Origin: Strongyloides papillosus
Taxonomy: Eukaryota; Nematoda; Chromadorea; Rhabditida; Strongyloididae
Direction of reading: 5' to 3'
DNA: 64,000 nucleotides
NCBI GenBank assembly: GCA_005656395.1
Contig: SRSI01000035.1
Location: 1 to 64,000, forward strand
In this document: positions 22,777 through 34,903 of the stretch, piece after piece
Layout: every line of letters begins with the position of its first letter
How positions within the stretch are numbered: position 1 is the first letter of the stretch
The notes under the pieces: generated by a model
What the model was told of the DNA's origin: nothing
The model's input: the letters and a program-made list of their open reading frames with translations, nothing else
Databases searched by the model: none
Made by a program: the position numbers and the translations under genes

Positions 22777-23473
22777 TATTTTCGAGATTCGGGTTTTTCA
22801 TCTTCTACGATTTTAAGTTATAAAATTTATTAAAAAATTAAATTTTCTGAAATTTACTTTGATACTTAAAAAGTACTCAAATATGATAAAGAATAGTGCA
22901 TATATTGGTATATTTTCATAAAGTAGTTTTTGAGATACGCAATCATGGTCGAAAAGTTTCTGAAGCTTTAAAAACTCACAGAGTGGAGATATGAAGTTAA
23001 TATTTTATATATTGATATATGTCATTTAGAGGTATAGTTTAAGTATATAAAAAATAGGTATTAAATTTTTGCTTGTCCCACTTTATTCGAGAATCTCAAG
23101 AAAAGTACTTTAAATTAATATATAAAGTATTTCTGTATATGCTTTTGCATTTTTTTTATTAAAAAGTATACTCATTAAAAGCAATTTTAAAATTCATAAT
23201 TTTACTAATTTTTGTCACAAACATTTAAAAAATGACATCATTTCTGACAAAAACTTTTTACGTGTAGAAATCTTACTCATTAATAAAATATTTACTTAAT
23301 TTTTTTGTTGAATATTTATATCTTTCCAATATACTACTATCTATTTGATAATTTACCAGTAATTTTTGTTTATCACTAGCAGAAACTGATATTATCAAAA
23401 TTTAATAGGAAAAACTATAATATACAGAGATTACACTTATATAAATAATATCAATATAAGAAAAGATTGATAC
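22777..23473. other. AT-rich upstream region (copy B)
   Basis: Counterpart of 4,658-5,354. No gene seen. Confidence 0.5.
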
Positions 23474-23517
23474 TGTTATCATAAAAAGTGCAATTTGTTA
23501 TCATAAAAAGTACAATT
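23474..23517 (+). promoter_or_regulatory. Two tandem 22 bp units with GATA-type sites (copy B)
   Basis: Copy of 5,355-5,398, ending 59 bp before ATG 23,577. Unchanged between copies. Confidence 0.4.
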
Positions 23518-23576
23518 TTACGGTAAAAACTATAGTATAAATTCCGATGTTTTATAATCTAAAAAATATCTACAAA

Positions 23577-24535
23577 ATGGTTAAATTTTTATATACATTA
23601 TTTCTATTGTTCATAATTGTTTCTGCTACTTCTGGCAGTTATCATTGTGGCCAAACACCTATTATTCCCAATGTTAAAAATAAAATATCTGTTGATATTG
23701 TCGGCGGAAGTGATGCCGTTCCATACTCATGGCCATGGCAAGTTATTTTGTGTGATACTACGTGGTTTTCATGGTGTCAATTAATATGCGGTGGCTCTAT
23801 TATTGCTCCTGGTAAATTTTATATATATTTATTATTTAGTAAGATGAACGATTTTAAGGATGGGTTATGACATCTGGAGATTGTGTTTATAGTGTTATAG
23901 GCTTCGAGTCAACTTTTAGAATAAAAGCAGGAGTATATGATCACTATAAGATGAATGAAACAGGTGAAACTTTACATAAAATAAAGAAAGTTCATTTACA
24001 TCCAAATTACCAAGGATATCCAAATTATGAACGAAATATTGCTTTGATTGAATTAGAGAATCAAATTACTTTTAATGATCACGTTCAACCAATTTGTCTT
24101 CCATCAACTGATAAAAATGTTGTTGTGGAACCAAATTCAGCTTGGGTTACCGGATGGGGATTTATCGAAAAAAAAGGATATTGTTCAGATAAATTGAAAC
24201 AAGTTAATTTACCATTTGTTAATGAGAACACATGTGATAGTGAATATCCAAATGATATAAAACCAGATATTATGATTTGTGCAGGAAAAAAAGGTTCAGG
24301 TATATGTGTAGGAGACACTGGTGGTCCATTAGTTGTGCAATCAAAATCTAGAAGATGGTATCAATATGGTATAACATCACATGGAATAGGTATATTATAA
24401 AGAAAATTCTTTAACATAACTTTTTTAGGTTGTGGTGAATATAAACACCCAGGAATATATACAAGAGTTACTGCATTTTGTGATTTCATAGAAACAACAA
24501 CAAATGGAACTGTAACATGTATTAAACCCAAATGA
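23577..24535 (+). CDS. Secreted trypsin-fold serine protease homologue, catalytically dead (copy B)
   Basis: Exons to 23,811, 23,859-24,389 and 24,429-24,535; an alternative start lies at 23,547. I see no coding difference from copy A: the same 290 aa, the same His to Asp, Asp to Asn and Ser to Thr changes, and the same Asp before IVGG. Both copies keep the whole frame and both introns, so the product is probably still made in the dead-enzyme form. Confidence 0.88.
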
Positions 24536-25844
24536 AATTAATTTATATTCTTTTTGTTTTGAATATCAAAATTTAAATTAATGATTTTGGTATACTAATT
24601 AAAATTTTGCGATTATTAATAAATCTTATTCATAGAATTTTTAGATTATTGTTAAACAACATGTTTTTTCAATTTTTCATTTTTGTAGTAATATTTATTG
24701 AGACGGTGGACATTTGCTTGTCCATAATTATCGATACTTTTTTTTTAAAATGCCATTTCACTTACCCATAGGTTACCCATGGACAAGCAAAATGATATAA
24801 ATTCTTTTTCATACAAAATTTGGGTAAGCAAATTTCTTCAAGTTCCATTCGTGGACTGTTTATATGCACTTTTTACATATGGTGATTAATGACAGCAATG
24901 CATTATTCTAGAATGCAATGCTTCAGCTTTATAAAAAATGAATGAAACTAGTGTACATTCTTCGAAAAAATCATGGAAAAAGTGCAGTTATACCATGAAA
25001 CTATGTTAATACAAATAAGAAAAATACCTTTTCTCTTGTTTATACTTTGCATGTTACAAAAAAAAGCTATTTCGCTTACACAATGGACAAGTTGTAACAA
25101 AAAAATGCTGTTTCGCTTACCCATGGACAAACGATTGTTTCCTTTTCCAAAATTGATCAAGCTTGACGAAAGCTATGCTGAAGACAAAATTGATTTCTTA
25201 GAAAAAAATGGAAAAAAAGCGAAAAAGTTGACATTCAAATTAACATAACTTCCCTCTTTGTTAAGTTATAAACTTCGTTAGACTATCATTTTTTAAGTTA
25301 GACATAGATCTATATAACAGATATTACTTTTTTGTTTTTATCAAGTTATAACTAAGTTATAGCTATTAATGTTTTATATCTCTTTTTCAAAATGATCACT
25401 ACTCTTTGGACCATAATTTGGCCAAATATTATTACAATTCCATATATTGTGTTTTCGCACTATTTTGGAATTTTACTTTTCAAATGATATATAAACCATT
25501 GTATCTAATATATTTTAAAATAACGTTATTCCTTTGTCAAATTTATGCTAAAAAGCCAAAAAAAAAGTGTTTTTTTTAAAAATAACATAGTCAATTATGG
25601 TTCAAAAAGTTTCAGACAAATCTTCTCTACTAAGTTAAAAAAAACACATCTTTTGGCTATTTACTTATAAAAATCAGTCGAATTTTCAATGAGTTATGAG
25701 ATAGACGAATTTTTTTTCTTATTTCTTTTTATTATTGAAGTTAATCCAAATGTATTATTGATTGCTTTAATAGTTTTAGAGGCAGTCTAATCAATTTGTA
25801 CTTTAAGCAATGACTTAAAAATTACATTTTGAAGCAGTTCATCT
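24536..25844. other. Non-coding stretch with repeated GCTTACCCATGGACAA-like motifs (copy B)
   Basis: Counterpart of 6,417-7,725, essentially identical, including the motif cluster at about 24,710-25,135. Confidence 0.45.
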
Positions 25845-26208
25845 TCAAAATATTAGTAGATTATTATGAACAATGAAATACAATTAAATGATATATCTGA
25901 AATTTTATTTGTTTCATAAGATGACATATATTTGCAGTGGAATAAATACATAAAGTTACTTTTAGATATTTTTTTCTAAATAAAATATTAACAAAATAAT
26001 TAATTTTATTTTGGATTTAAATCTATTATTAAAAAGCAAAATTAACCATGTGATTTATATCTAAAATTAGGATTTATTAAAACAACATGAATGTTTTTTT
26101 TATTTGTTATATATATGTTTTGAAATTGTTTTGAACATTTGTTGTAAACACCATATTACATAAATATTTCTTATTTGTTTAAAAATTTATTTAGTAAATA
26201 TAAAGTAA

Positions 26209-26257
26209 TATAAAAGAATTCCATATTAAACAAAAATCATTATCATTCAAATTTGAA
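26209..26257 (+). promoter_or_regulatory. KP2 promoter: TATA box and palindrome (copy B)
   Basis: TATAAAAG at 26,209-26,216 and TTCAAATTTGAA at 26,246-26,257, upstream of ATG 26,266. Confidence 0.5.
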
Positions 26258-26265
26258 TATTTAAT

Positions 26266-27006
26266 ATGATTTACATAAATTTCCGTACTGTAGCACTTTT
26301 CCTAGTTTTTTTGAGTGCTGCAGCTCATTATCTTCCAAGATCTGCATCCAGTAGTAATCTACTTCAAAATGACTTGGATAAAAAATTAGCCCAACAGGTT
26401 TCTAATTATTTGGCTTCAGATATTCATTCATATGACCATCATAAACTCGAACTTATGGGTAAAAGACCATTAGGTAAAGGGATAAAACCAAATCCAAAAT
26501 CTAAAAAACCAATGCAAAGAAGGCCAGGTCCACAAGGAAAAAGACCAAGCCCACCAAGAAGAAGACCTAGCCCACCAGGAAAAAGACCTAGCCCTCAAAA
26601 AGGTAAACCATCTCCACAAAAAGGTAAACCATCTCCACCAAAAGGTAAACCATCTCCACCAAAAGGTAAACCATCTCCACCAAAAGGTAAACCATCTCCA
26701 CCAAAACGTAAACCAACTCCACCAAAACGTAAACCAACTCTACCAAAACGTAAACCATCTCCACCAAAAGGTAAATCAACTTCACCAAAATCCAAACCAA
26801 CTCCACAAAAACCTAAACCAACTCCACTAAAACCACTTCCACCAAAATCTACACCTGCTCCAACAACACCAGCACCAGAGGAGGAGGAAAAAAGCCTACA
26901 AAGCGATGAAGAAGAGGAAGAAAGAGGTCCAAATGAAAGTGAAGAAGAGGAAGAGGAGGAAGAAGAAGAAGAGGAGAAAGAGGAAGAGGAGGAAGAAGAA
27001 GAAGAA

Positions 27007-27065
<59 letters not shown>

Positions 27066-27078
27066 AGATGAAGAATGA
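26266..27078 (+). CDS. Secreted Lys/Pro-repeat protein with poly-Glu tail, KP2 (copy B)
   Basis: Single exon, 270 codons. Identical to copy A in the signal peptide, spacer and basic repeat at the protein level. One silent-looking A to T change lies near 26,595. The acidic tail is five Glu codons shorter, from a 15 bp difference in the GAA/GAG run. The frame is open to TGA 27,076-27,078. Confidence 0.82.
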
Positions 27079-28113
27079 AACGATAGAAAATAAATCTTCT
27101 GGAAAGCATTTTTCATTAAAGCTTTACTTTTCCTATTTAAAAGGAATTTACGATTTATTTTGTTTACTACACTTTAAATTTGTGAAAAAATAAAAGTTTT
27201 TTACTATTAATTGCTGTTATAAATAATTAAGTTTGTACAAATTTCTTTTAGATCTCACTAATTACAAGCTTGGTAAGGTAATAGAAATATAATTGATGGA
27301 TAAAAACTAAAAAAATTATACACAAATAACGATAAAGTGTAAAAAAATATATAACTTAACGATATTAAATTTCTAATTGATATATGAGTTTAAAAAAAAT
27401 AACTATGCAAAAGCAAACAAAATTATTAAAAATCAATTTTACCAATATTTTATGTAGAAATAAAAGTTGCTAAAAGTACTTAGAAAGTTTGGAAACCTTA
27501 GAACATGATATGCTATAAGCTGATGTTTAATATTTAAAAATATCTCATTTATTTTATATAAACTTTAACTTATTTTTATATAGAATTTCTATTAATATTA
27601 CTGATAATCATTCGTAATAATTAAATCATATACTAAAATTGTGTTAGATAGACGTAGTATTTCACATTTGCTACATATATAGTTTGTGTAGTCTGATTTG
27701 TATTGAAAATTTAGTAAAGTAAGTAATATAAACTCGAAACTTTATACAAATGGTATGTATTGAAGATAACTTCAGAGTTTTTCTTTGCACGAATGTATGG
27801 AAATAAGAGTTGTATGTTGAAGTTACAGCAGTGAGAAACTATACAAGCTTGATTAGCAAGTAATGTAAAGGAAACTGAATGTTAATTATAATTATATGAT
27901 AATGTTATATTGTATTCTTTTTGTTTATATGATTATATTTTGATAAAAAAATAGTCTTTTATTTATTTTTGTTTTATATCAAACATAGCGCTTTCGGACA
28001 AAAACAAGTCGTTTTTTGCACATTTAATATCATATAAGATTTATAAATAAAACTAATTGAACGATAAATATCTCAGACTGCAACACATGCATTAGATGAA
28101 AACGATAAATTTA

Positions 28114-28544
28114 CAATTATCATTAGCCTGATTTCCCGTGACTGGTCAGAACAAGTTTTTCTGAAACCATTGAAGAAGACAACTTGGTATCGGAATGGAC
28201 AGACCTTTTAGAATTCATTAACAAAAAAACTGCAATCTAATAAAATAGTATGATCCAGTGGTAGTTATCAATTAGTTAACAGATTTCAAATTAGAAAAAA
28301 TCAAAGATGCTAAGACTTCTTTGTTAGATAAGATCACGAACTATGCAAGAGTTTTCGACGCAAGGAAATTCAATCCTCAAGGATTCATCACCATTATGTT
28401 GTTTTTACGAAAGATTCCACGTTAATATCAACTTGAGTTATGTACCGACGGTTTTCTTCCATAATTTGATGAAACTAAAACATTTCTATTAAAGAAAGAC
28501 AGAGAATTCACTATAAAGAAAAAGAAGTATGTTAACAATAATGT
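28114..28544 (+). pseudogene. Possible decayed retroelement gag-like fragment (copy B)
   Basis: Counterpart of 10,010-10,440 with the same broken frames. Family not assigned. Confidence 0.3.
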
Positions 28545-28743
28545 TAATAAAAAACTGAAATGTATGCTAATATAACAATATTAACTAGACTAATTTTATT
28601 GTAAAAAACAGGAATATTTATAGAATAATAACATTCAAAATATGAATATAAAATAAAAATATATTCAATATTAAAATATTTGAATATTACATTCAGTGAA
28701 AAAAAAGTTATAAACGAATCAAAACAGAACTGCTTCAAAAAAG

Positions 28744-30116
28744 ATTGTTTGGCAAGTATTTTATATCAAAGAATTAAGTTTTTATTGTTCTACACGGTGG
28801 GAAAGAAACTCTATCTTTAACATCTTTTAGGGGTAAAAAATATATAAACACAAATCAGCGCTACGAAAAAATAAATGCTATAATCCTGGATTTATTTTGT
28901 AATCTTTGAAGCCATAACATATCAGTTACAGGTACTTTGTTGCCAAAAAAATGTTTTTACTGTAGATTGTATTTTGCAAATAGATTCTTTCAAGGCAAGT
29001 TATGGATAGTTAGACAATTTAAAATGTAGAAACAATATAAAAAGAGAAATATAACATATTGAAAAAGGTAGATACGATAAAAATGTGATTGATGAATTTC
29101 TTAAAAATGCTCTTCGTATTATTAAAAATTACAGGCAGTCACAAATTTTTAACCATCATGTGACTGTTTCCTACTACAAATGATTGAGTAGTCAATCTTT
29201 AGTTGATTGATTAAAAACATGTAGTGGCGATAAAAATAAATAAGTCAAGAACTACGATATGTATATGTATTATTTTCAATCGAATGAAATGTCCTTCTCT
29301 GATAATTGATTCTTTTTGAAAAACTAGTGCACTAAAAAAATAAATTTAGACAGAAAAGCAGGCTTCATAATACTGTGGTAATAAGGCTGCTTGGATGAAC
29401 ACATCTTTACTTCAAGAATACTTCAATCACTTGGATAATTATTTTACAAAAAAAAACATTGGCCCTGTAGCTCCAATAATAGATAATTGTGCATCTAATA
29501 AAATTAAGCCATCTGAATTAGATTTTTATTTTTAGAACATTAAAGTATTTTCTTGCCAAAATCAACTACAGGTGAATTAAATCATAAGATATAACAGTCA
29601 TAAGGATCTTTAAAATGAGTACAAAAAGAAAATTATAAAAAAATTAATTTTCTAACCGAATCCAGTGAAAATGGTGATATAAACATGTCACTATGCTCTA
29701 TCACTCTTTATAATGTCGCACGATTTTGTATATTGTCAAATGCTAGAAATTTGGAAGTTTTATAATCAATGAATTTGACAAGACGTTTGGTAGAAATATA
29801 CATGAATATCTTAATCACTTTAATTGGAATTCTATTAGTTTTGAAAAATTAACTAATTATTTAAATGATATCAGTGACATGCTCAATGTTTTTAATATCC
29901 TGATACTTTAGAAAATCTTTGTTTCATGTACAAAAATCGTGATTTAGTCAATACTGAAAATAATAGTAAAATCGCTGTTGACAAGTTGGCTAAAATATAG
30001 TAACAGATCACTGCATATCAAGTGAAGAAGAAAATGTTAGTAATAAAACAATAGGTGAAGATGAACCAAAAATAGTTACTATTATAAAAGCGCTCGAATC
30101 AATTTTTAAATGTTGA
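28744..30116 (+). mobile_element. Decayed Tigger/pogo-type DNA transposon (copy B)
   Basis: Counterpart of 10,640-12,015 with the same transposase fragments. It has more differences from copy A than the left part of the duplication, including an extra frameshift near 29,995 in the C-terminal frame that is open in copy A. Confidence 0.6.
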
Positions 30117-30441
30117 GATCTTGTTTTTAATTAAAATTTTATAATATGAAGTAGTATTTACTACAGAAAAATACTATACAATATCTGTTTAAAAAATGAT
30201 CAAATATATTATTTATTAAAGTTTATATATTCAAAAATACTTCATAGTTTTCCCATAATTGCATCAGCATAAAATATTATGCTTTTCTTAATGGAATTTT
30301 GAATTTAGTATGTTTCACTTAATTGCATTTTATTTATGTTTTCACAATTTATTCAATAATTTGCTGAAATTAATTTACAAATTTTAGTCAGAACTTAGTA
30401 AAGAATTGTCAGTAAAAATAAAACAAATGAAAATAACGGAC

Positions 30442-30665
30442 AGTAATACAGAAACCACATGAAACAAGAAAGAATACCAAATCAATGAGTCAAGAAATAG
30501 TCACTGTCTGGGAACGACGAAAGGAAGCTATATAAGAACCAATTTCATATATATTTTATCATTGTTAGTCTTTAACATCTTTTTTCTTAAATAAACGTTT
30601 CTACTATCACCGCTACGCCTCTCTGAATCTTGGAGACCCCCGATCTGGGAGCTCCCAGGATTACA
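30442..30665. mobile_element. Solo LTR, present only in copy B
   Basis: A 224 bp insertion absent from the matching site in copy A. The ends are AGTAATAC..GGATTACA, close to the TGTAATCC..GGATTACA ends common in BEL/Pao-type LTRs. It is flanked by GGAC (30,438-30,441) and GAAC (30,666-30,669), a 4 bp target duplication with one mismatch. Inside are a TATA-like CTATATAAGA (about 30,530), an AATAAA signal (about 30,590) and an unusually GC-rich 3' third. No internal retroelement sequence remains. The LTR class is a guess from its ends. Confidence 0.8.
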
Positions 30666-30669
30666 GAAC

Positions 30670-31685
30670 AATTTAACAAAAAAAGCTTCTAATTTTTTTA
30701 CTACTTTAATTCTAACTACTTTTTTCTTAATAAAAAAATTAGTAATAATAACAATATTTGTACATGTAGTTAAACTAATAGCTACGATAATATAAAAACT
30801 GTAACATAAGACTGTCTGTTATTTAAGAAAATTTTTCTCTAAACATTTTTGTGGTTCTAAATTATAAATTTAACTACATATTTTTTTTATTTCTATGGTA
30901 CCGAAAATTAAATTTTACAATTAAGCATAAATACTTCTTTACTATCAATATAAACCTGACAATTTTAATTTCGTATAAATTTACATAATATTCTAATTTA
31001 ATGATATATAATTTATACTTCGATTTAAACTAATTTGATAAAACTTAAACAACTTGTTTTAAGCATTACATAGTCTGAATTTTGATAAGTTCGTCTATAT
31101 ATTGGGAGATGGTTTGTAAATTAATAAAGTAATTCTCAATTTGACAAATTTAGTTCAAACGATGATGAAAAAAACGTTTATATGTAGTAAATTAAATTTG
31201 TGTTGATAATAGAAAATTCGAAAAAAAAATGAAAATTTTAATGTCATTTCATCTTTAGTATAGTAAACTTCGTTTTTATAAAAACAATGATGGTAGAAAG
31301 ATTACGAAACAACAAGAAAAGTCATATAAACATAGTTGTTTATCAAATCATCTATTGACGATCTTTATAATTTTAGAATCACATATTAAATTTAGAAATG
31401 TAAAGCTGACAGAAAAAAAAATTTAAAGATAATTTTAAATAAATATAACATTCATAATTGTTCTTGTTAACTGTTAGATTTAAAGACCAATAAAATGAAT
31501 TTTCCTGCAACATATCTTCTTATTTACATATAAAATTGACATAAATAATAAAAAATAGCTATTTTAAGAAAACGTGCACAACTAACTTCTTATAATAAAT
31601 TTATTTTAATTTTTTTAAATATAATTTTTGTTTATATTAGATAATTGTAAAATATAGTTATTTAAAAAATATTAAAACAGGCTAG
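30670..31685. other. AT-rich spacer without a recognisable gene (copy B)
   Basis: Counterpart of the right part of 12,016-13,381 with many substitutions and an 18 bp deletion near 31,045. No gene seen. Confidence 0.5.
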
Positions 31686-32169
31686 TTAATATTTTTTGCC
31701 GCATATCTTTTTTTGATGACGCGTATTAGTCAATTCAAATGCACCAATATTAAAATATTTATGAACCATTAGACCTTTGAATATGTATTTTGCTGGAACT
31801 CGTAAGACTATACTTTTAACGCATTTATAACCTCTTTCATAACATTTGTGAAGAATTTCCAAATAAACATCTAACATTTATATATAAATTTTAAAAAATT
31901 ATTAACTCACGTATAAGACAAGAATTATTTGCATGTCCTATAACAACAAATTGACCATTTTTTTTAGGAAATACGCTTGCTATAACTCTTGATCTGTTAA
32001 TTCTGTTGCTATTTGTAAGTCGAAGTTTAGCATTTCTATACGGAACTCCATGACATAAAATTAACCCATGCACACCAACAGCTTGATTTTTTCTTATATT
32101 TCGACCTTCAATACTGTTTTGAACAAAAATCGATAGAAGTAAAAGAATTATTTTAAAATTCAAAATCAT
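31686..32169 (-). CDS. Transthyretin-like secreted protein (copy B)
   Basis: Exons 31,911-32,169 and 31,686-31,870, 40 bp intron, 147 aa from ATG 32,167-32,169. Nearly identical to copy A; differences include Lys to Asn before the NSCLI segment and one Val to Leu in exon 2. Signal peptide, VGVHGLILCHG strand, HKC motif and terminal KKICGKKY are kept. The extra upstream ATG of copy A is absent here, which supports the shorter start. Confidence 0.85.
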
Positions 32170-32769
32170 AATGCGTTGATAAATATAGGAACACAGAAAA
32201 CATTTTATTTATAGTAATTTTAACAGATAAAATTAAACACAAAAGTAACTGTTTGCTTTGCTAATAAAAATGGAATCATTGATCAAAAAAATATAAATAA
32301 AACAATTAAAGTTAAAAATATATAAATTTAGTATAAAAAAATCTACAAATTATATAATATTTTGAAATATCAAAATTTGATATTTTAAAGAATTATTTTT
32401 AAATTTTTAGTAATCATTTTCTTTAGTTTTATAAATAACAACTTTTGGTAAGATAAAATATTAGAAATATTACTGAGTAAGACCTAATTTGATGAATGCT
32501 CACACAACAACTGAAATATTATATAAAACAAATTAAAGTAAATATTTTAATATTAATAAGAAAAAAGAACACAATAAAATTACAATATCTACGAAATGTA
32601 ACTCACCTATTCACATAATACATTAATTGGTGAATAGATAATTTATCTGTAAACTGTTTTACACTTATTTCTTTAAAAAAATTAGCTTATAAGGATTAGT
32701 TATTTTATTATAATAAGAAAGGATCGCCATGGTGAAACAATGAGTGAATAATACTATTTTTTATTTTTA
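32170..32769. other. 5' flank of transthyretin-like gene and right end of copy B
   Basis: No gene seen. Homology with copy A ends near 32,710, about 60 bp before a mariner-type element. Confidence 0.5.
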
Positions 32770-33636
32770 TACGTGGTCTGTCCCAAAAGTAATGAGAATG
32801 GGTTCATTAAAAACTCTATAGACATCGAATTTAAAAGATGAAGATACTGTTTTGTAGAGAAAATTCTCTTCTACAAAATGGTATATCCTATTTAAATCCG
32901 AGCAATAGAAAATTTTTTATGTTAAAAAAAGTGAACCCATGTTTTGTAGCCTTGTCACGCTCAAAAATATCATATTTTTAGATGGCAAAAAATTTTTAAA
33001 AAATAAAAACAAGACGTCAAAGGCAAAAGTCTACAAGCCAATTATTGATTATACATTGAGTCACTCATCATTGCCCGTTGAAGAGTTTTAATGCTCAGCA
33101 ATTATTCTCACTTTACCTGTTGCCCTCTATAACCACAATTTACAATGTGTAACTTTTTTCTACTCTTCAAAATTAAAAACTATCTAAAATTAAATTACTT
33201 TGGGAATTTAGAAAGTGTACGATTATTTTCGACGAGTGCTCTAAAAAGTCGTATACATGAAGAATTTGGACTGATCACAAATTTTTTCTTCTATATTTTG
33301 TTTTCAAATTTTATAAGTTTCTGTAACATTTTTTTCATGTTTTGTACAAAATTCAAATGTTCAACGTTGTTTGACGCTTTTTTGCATGTTTATTGTTAAA
33401 GAAATTAAAAAATTTTTAGTTTGTGAGGATTATGGTTTTTTTGCCGTGACGAAAGTACAAAACATGAGTCTACTTTTTATAACATAAAAAATTTTGTAGT
33501 GATTGGATTTAAATAGAATATATACCATTTTGTAGAGGAGAATTTTCTCTACAAAACGGTATCCTTACCTTTTTAATCCGATGTTTGTTAGGGTCGTAAT
33601 GAATTCATTCTCATTACTTTTGGGACAGACTATGTA
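32770..33636. mobile_element. Non-autonomous mariner-type element with about 250 bp TIRs
   Basis: 867 bp, flanked by TA on both sides (32,768-32,769 and 33,637-33,638). Left end TACGTGGTCTGTCCCAAAAG, right end (reverse complement) TACATAGTCTGTCCCAAAAG, both continuing TAATGAGAATG. The inverted homology continues inward to about 33,000 and from about 33,410 and includes an inner stem near CTCTACAAAA. I see no transposase in the centre. TA duplication and end sequence point to the Tc1/mariner superfamily. Confidence 0.78.
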
Positions 33637-34020
33637 TAAACCCTTTCCATTTGGAATATTGTTTTTTTTTCTATATATTGAGATACTCTTAACTATGAAT
33701 CTTCTAATAGATTATAGAAAAAAATTGTGCTATTAAATGACTCCAATATTAATAAAACAGTATCGTATACAAAAAAAGTATGTGAAATTTTTTCAATTAA
33801 ATGTACAGAAAAAATTGCTCTAACATTTAATTACTATTACTTTCTTTAAAGTTAAGATTCAATAATGATCTTTAAATATGTTGTAGGAAGCAAGTAAGGC
33901 TATCGAATGGATATAATATCATAAAATTTTGTTAAGTAGAAAAAAAAGTTACTAAATATTTTGAACAAATATGATGCATATATCTTGTCCAACCTGCATA
34001 TTCTTCATTTTTTTTGTTAT

Positions 34021-34056
34021 TGTATATCTCAAGCTTCCATTAGCTTAAGATATACA
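34021..34056. other. Strong hairpin (14 bp stem, 6 nt loop)
   Basis: TGTATATCT-c-AAGCT, loop TCCATT, AGCTT-a-AGATATACA. It lies about 370 bp 3' of the transthyretin-like gene at 34,424. No known role; in such AT-rich DNA it may be chance or a remnant of a small inverted-repeat element. Confidence 0.4.
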
Positions 34057-34423
34057 ATTATTAGTTGATCGTAATTAAATTTTTTTAGATGAACAAACTA
34101 CTGAAACAATTAGTCATCAAATTGAAAATAACAAAAGACTTTGAAAAAAACAATGATTACTACAAAAAAAATTACTTTAAATATTCTTTTATTGTTAATT
34201 TTAATTGTATTTTTAGAGTATTTACCACAAAAGTAATATTTTCTAGTATATTTTTTAAAAGAACTTTAAAGAAGATGAGCTTAAAAACTAAAAAGTGGTC
34301 TTAAGAAAACATTCCCAACTGATTATTTTGTGGTAAATATATTTTGATTTTCACAACGTGTGCTTTATTTGTAGATAAGAATATGTGAAACATATATTGT
34401 TTAAAAATATTTTAATAGTCTTC

Positions 34424-34903
34424 TTAATATAGCTTATTACATATTTTGCTTTGATAACTTTTTTTAGCCAAATCTATAGTACCAACACTATAATAATCTC
34501 TAATAATCGGTCCTCTAAATATATAATATGTTGGAACCCGTATACTTATTTTTTTAAAGCACTTTTTTTTCGAATTACATTTATGATAAATTTCCAAAAA
34601 TGGATCTATAAGCTTTTTATAAGTTTGTCAATACAATTACTTACGTATTGTAAAATAACCTTTCGTATGTCCTCTAACATAAAAATCACCATTTTTTTTT
34701 GGAGCTATACTGTCCATAACATCTGAATTTCTGAATGAAAGATGATTCACAAGCTTAATTCGAGCATCATTATATTGTTTCCCATTACATAAAATTGTTC
34801 CAAATGCACCGACCACTTGAATTCTAGTTGAACTTCGCCGTTCAATACTAATTTGAATAAAAGTTATTAATAGAAATATAATTGTTTTAAAATTCATTTT
34901 CAT
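34424..34903 (-). CDS. Transthyretin-like secreted protein (third paralogue)
   Basis: Exons 34,645-34,903 and 34,424-34,605 with a 39 bp phase-1 intron (donor GTAAGT), 146 aa. Signal peptide about residues 1-22; a second Met at codon 3 is another possible start. It then has VVGAFGTILCNGKQY, an ARIKL strand, APKKNGDFYVRGH, an HKC motif and a C-terminal Cys (KICNKLY). Same domain plan and intron as the pair at 13,382 and 31,686, closest to the gene at 39,360. The roughly 340 bp 3' flank (34,085-34,423) also matches 39,040-39,359, so a block larger than the gene was duplicated. Confidence 0.85.

Larger units (their letters stand above)
25845..27929 (+). repeat. KP duplicon, right arm (copy B)
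   Basis: Direct copy of 7,726-9,825 and inverted relative to 17,795-19,826. Holds KP2 copy B. Confidence 0.83.
18115..32710 (+). repeat. Large tandem duplication, copy B
   Basis: Second copy of 1-14,410, same orientation, same gene order. It differs by a solo LTR at 30,442-30,665, 15 bp fewer in the KP2 Glu run, an 18 bp loss near 31,045, and scattered substitutions after about 28,600. The small ORF and KP1 are open here but broken in copy A. Confidence 0.93.

Noticed and set aside
34021..34056. Hairpin considered as a terminator or histone-type 3' stem-loop
   Set aside because: Stem sequence does not match the histone stem-loop and no gene ends there.
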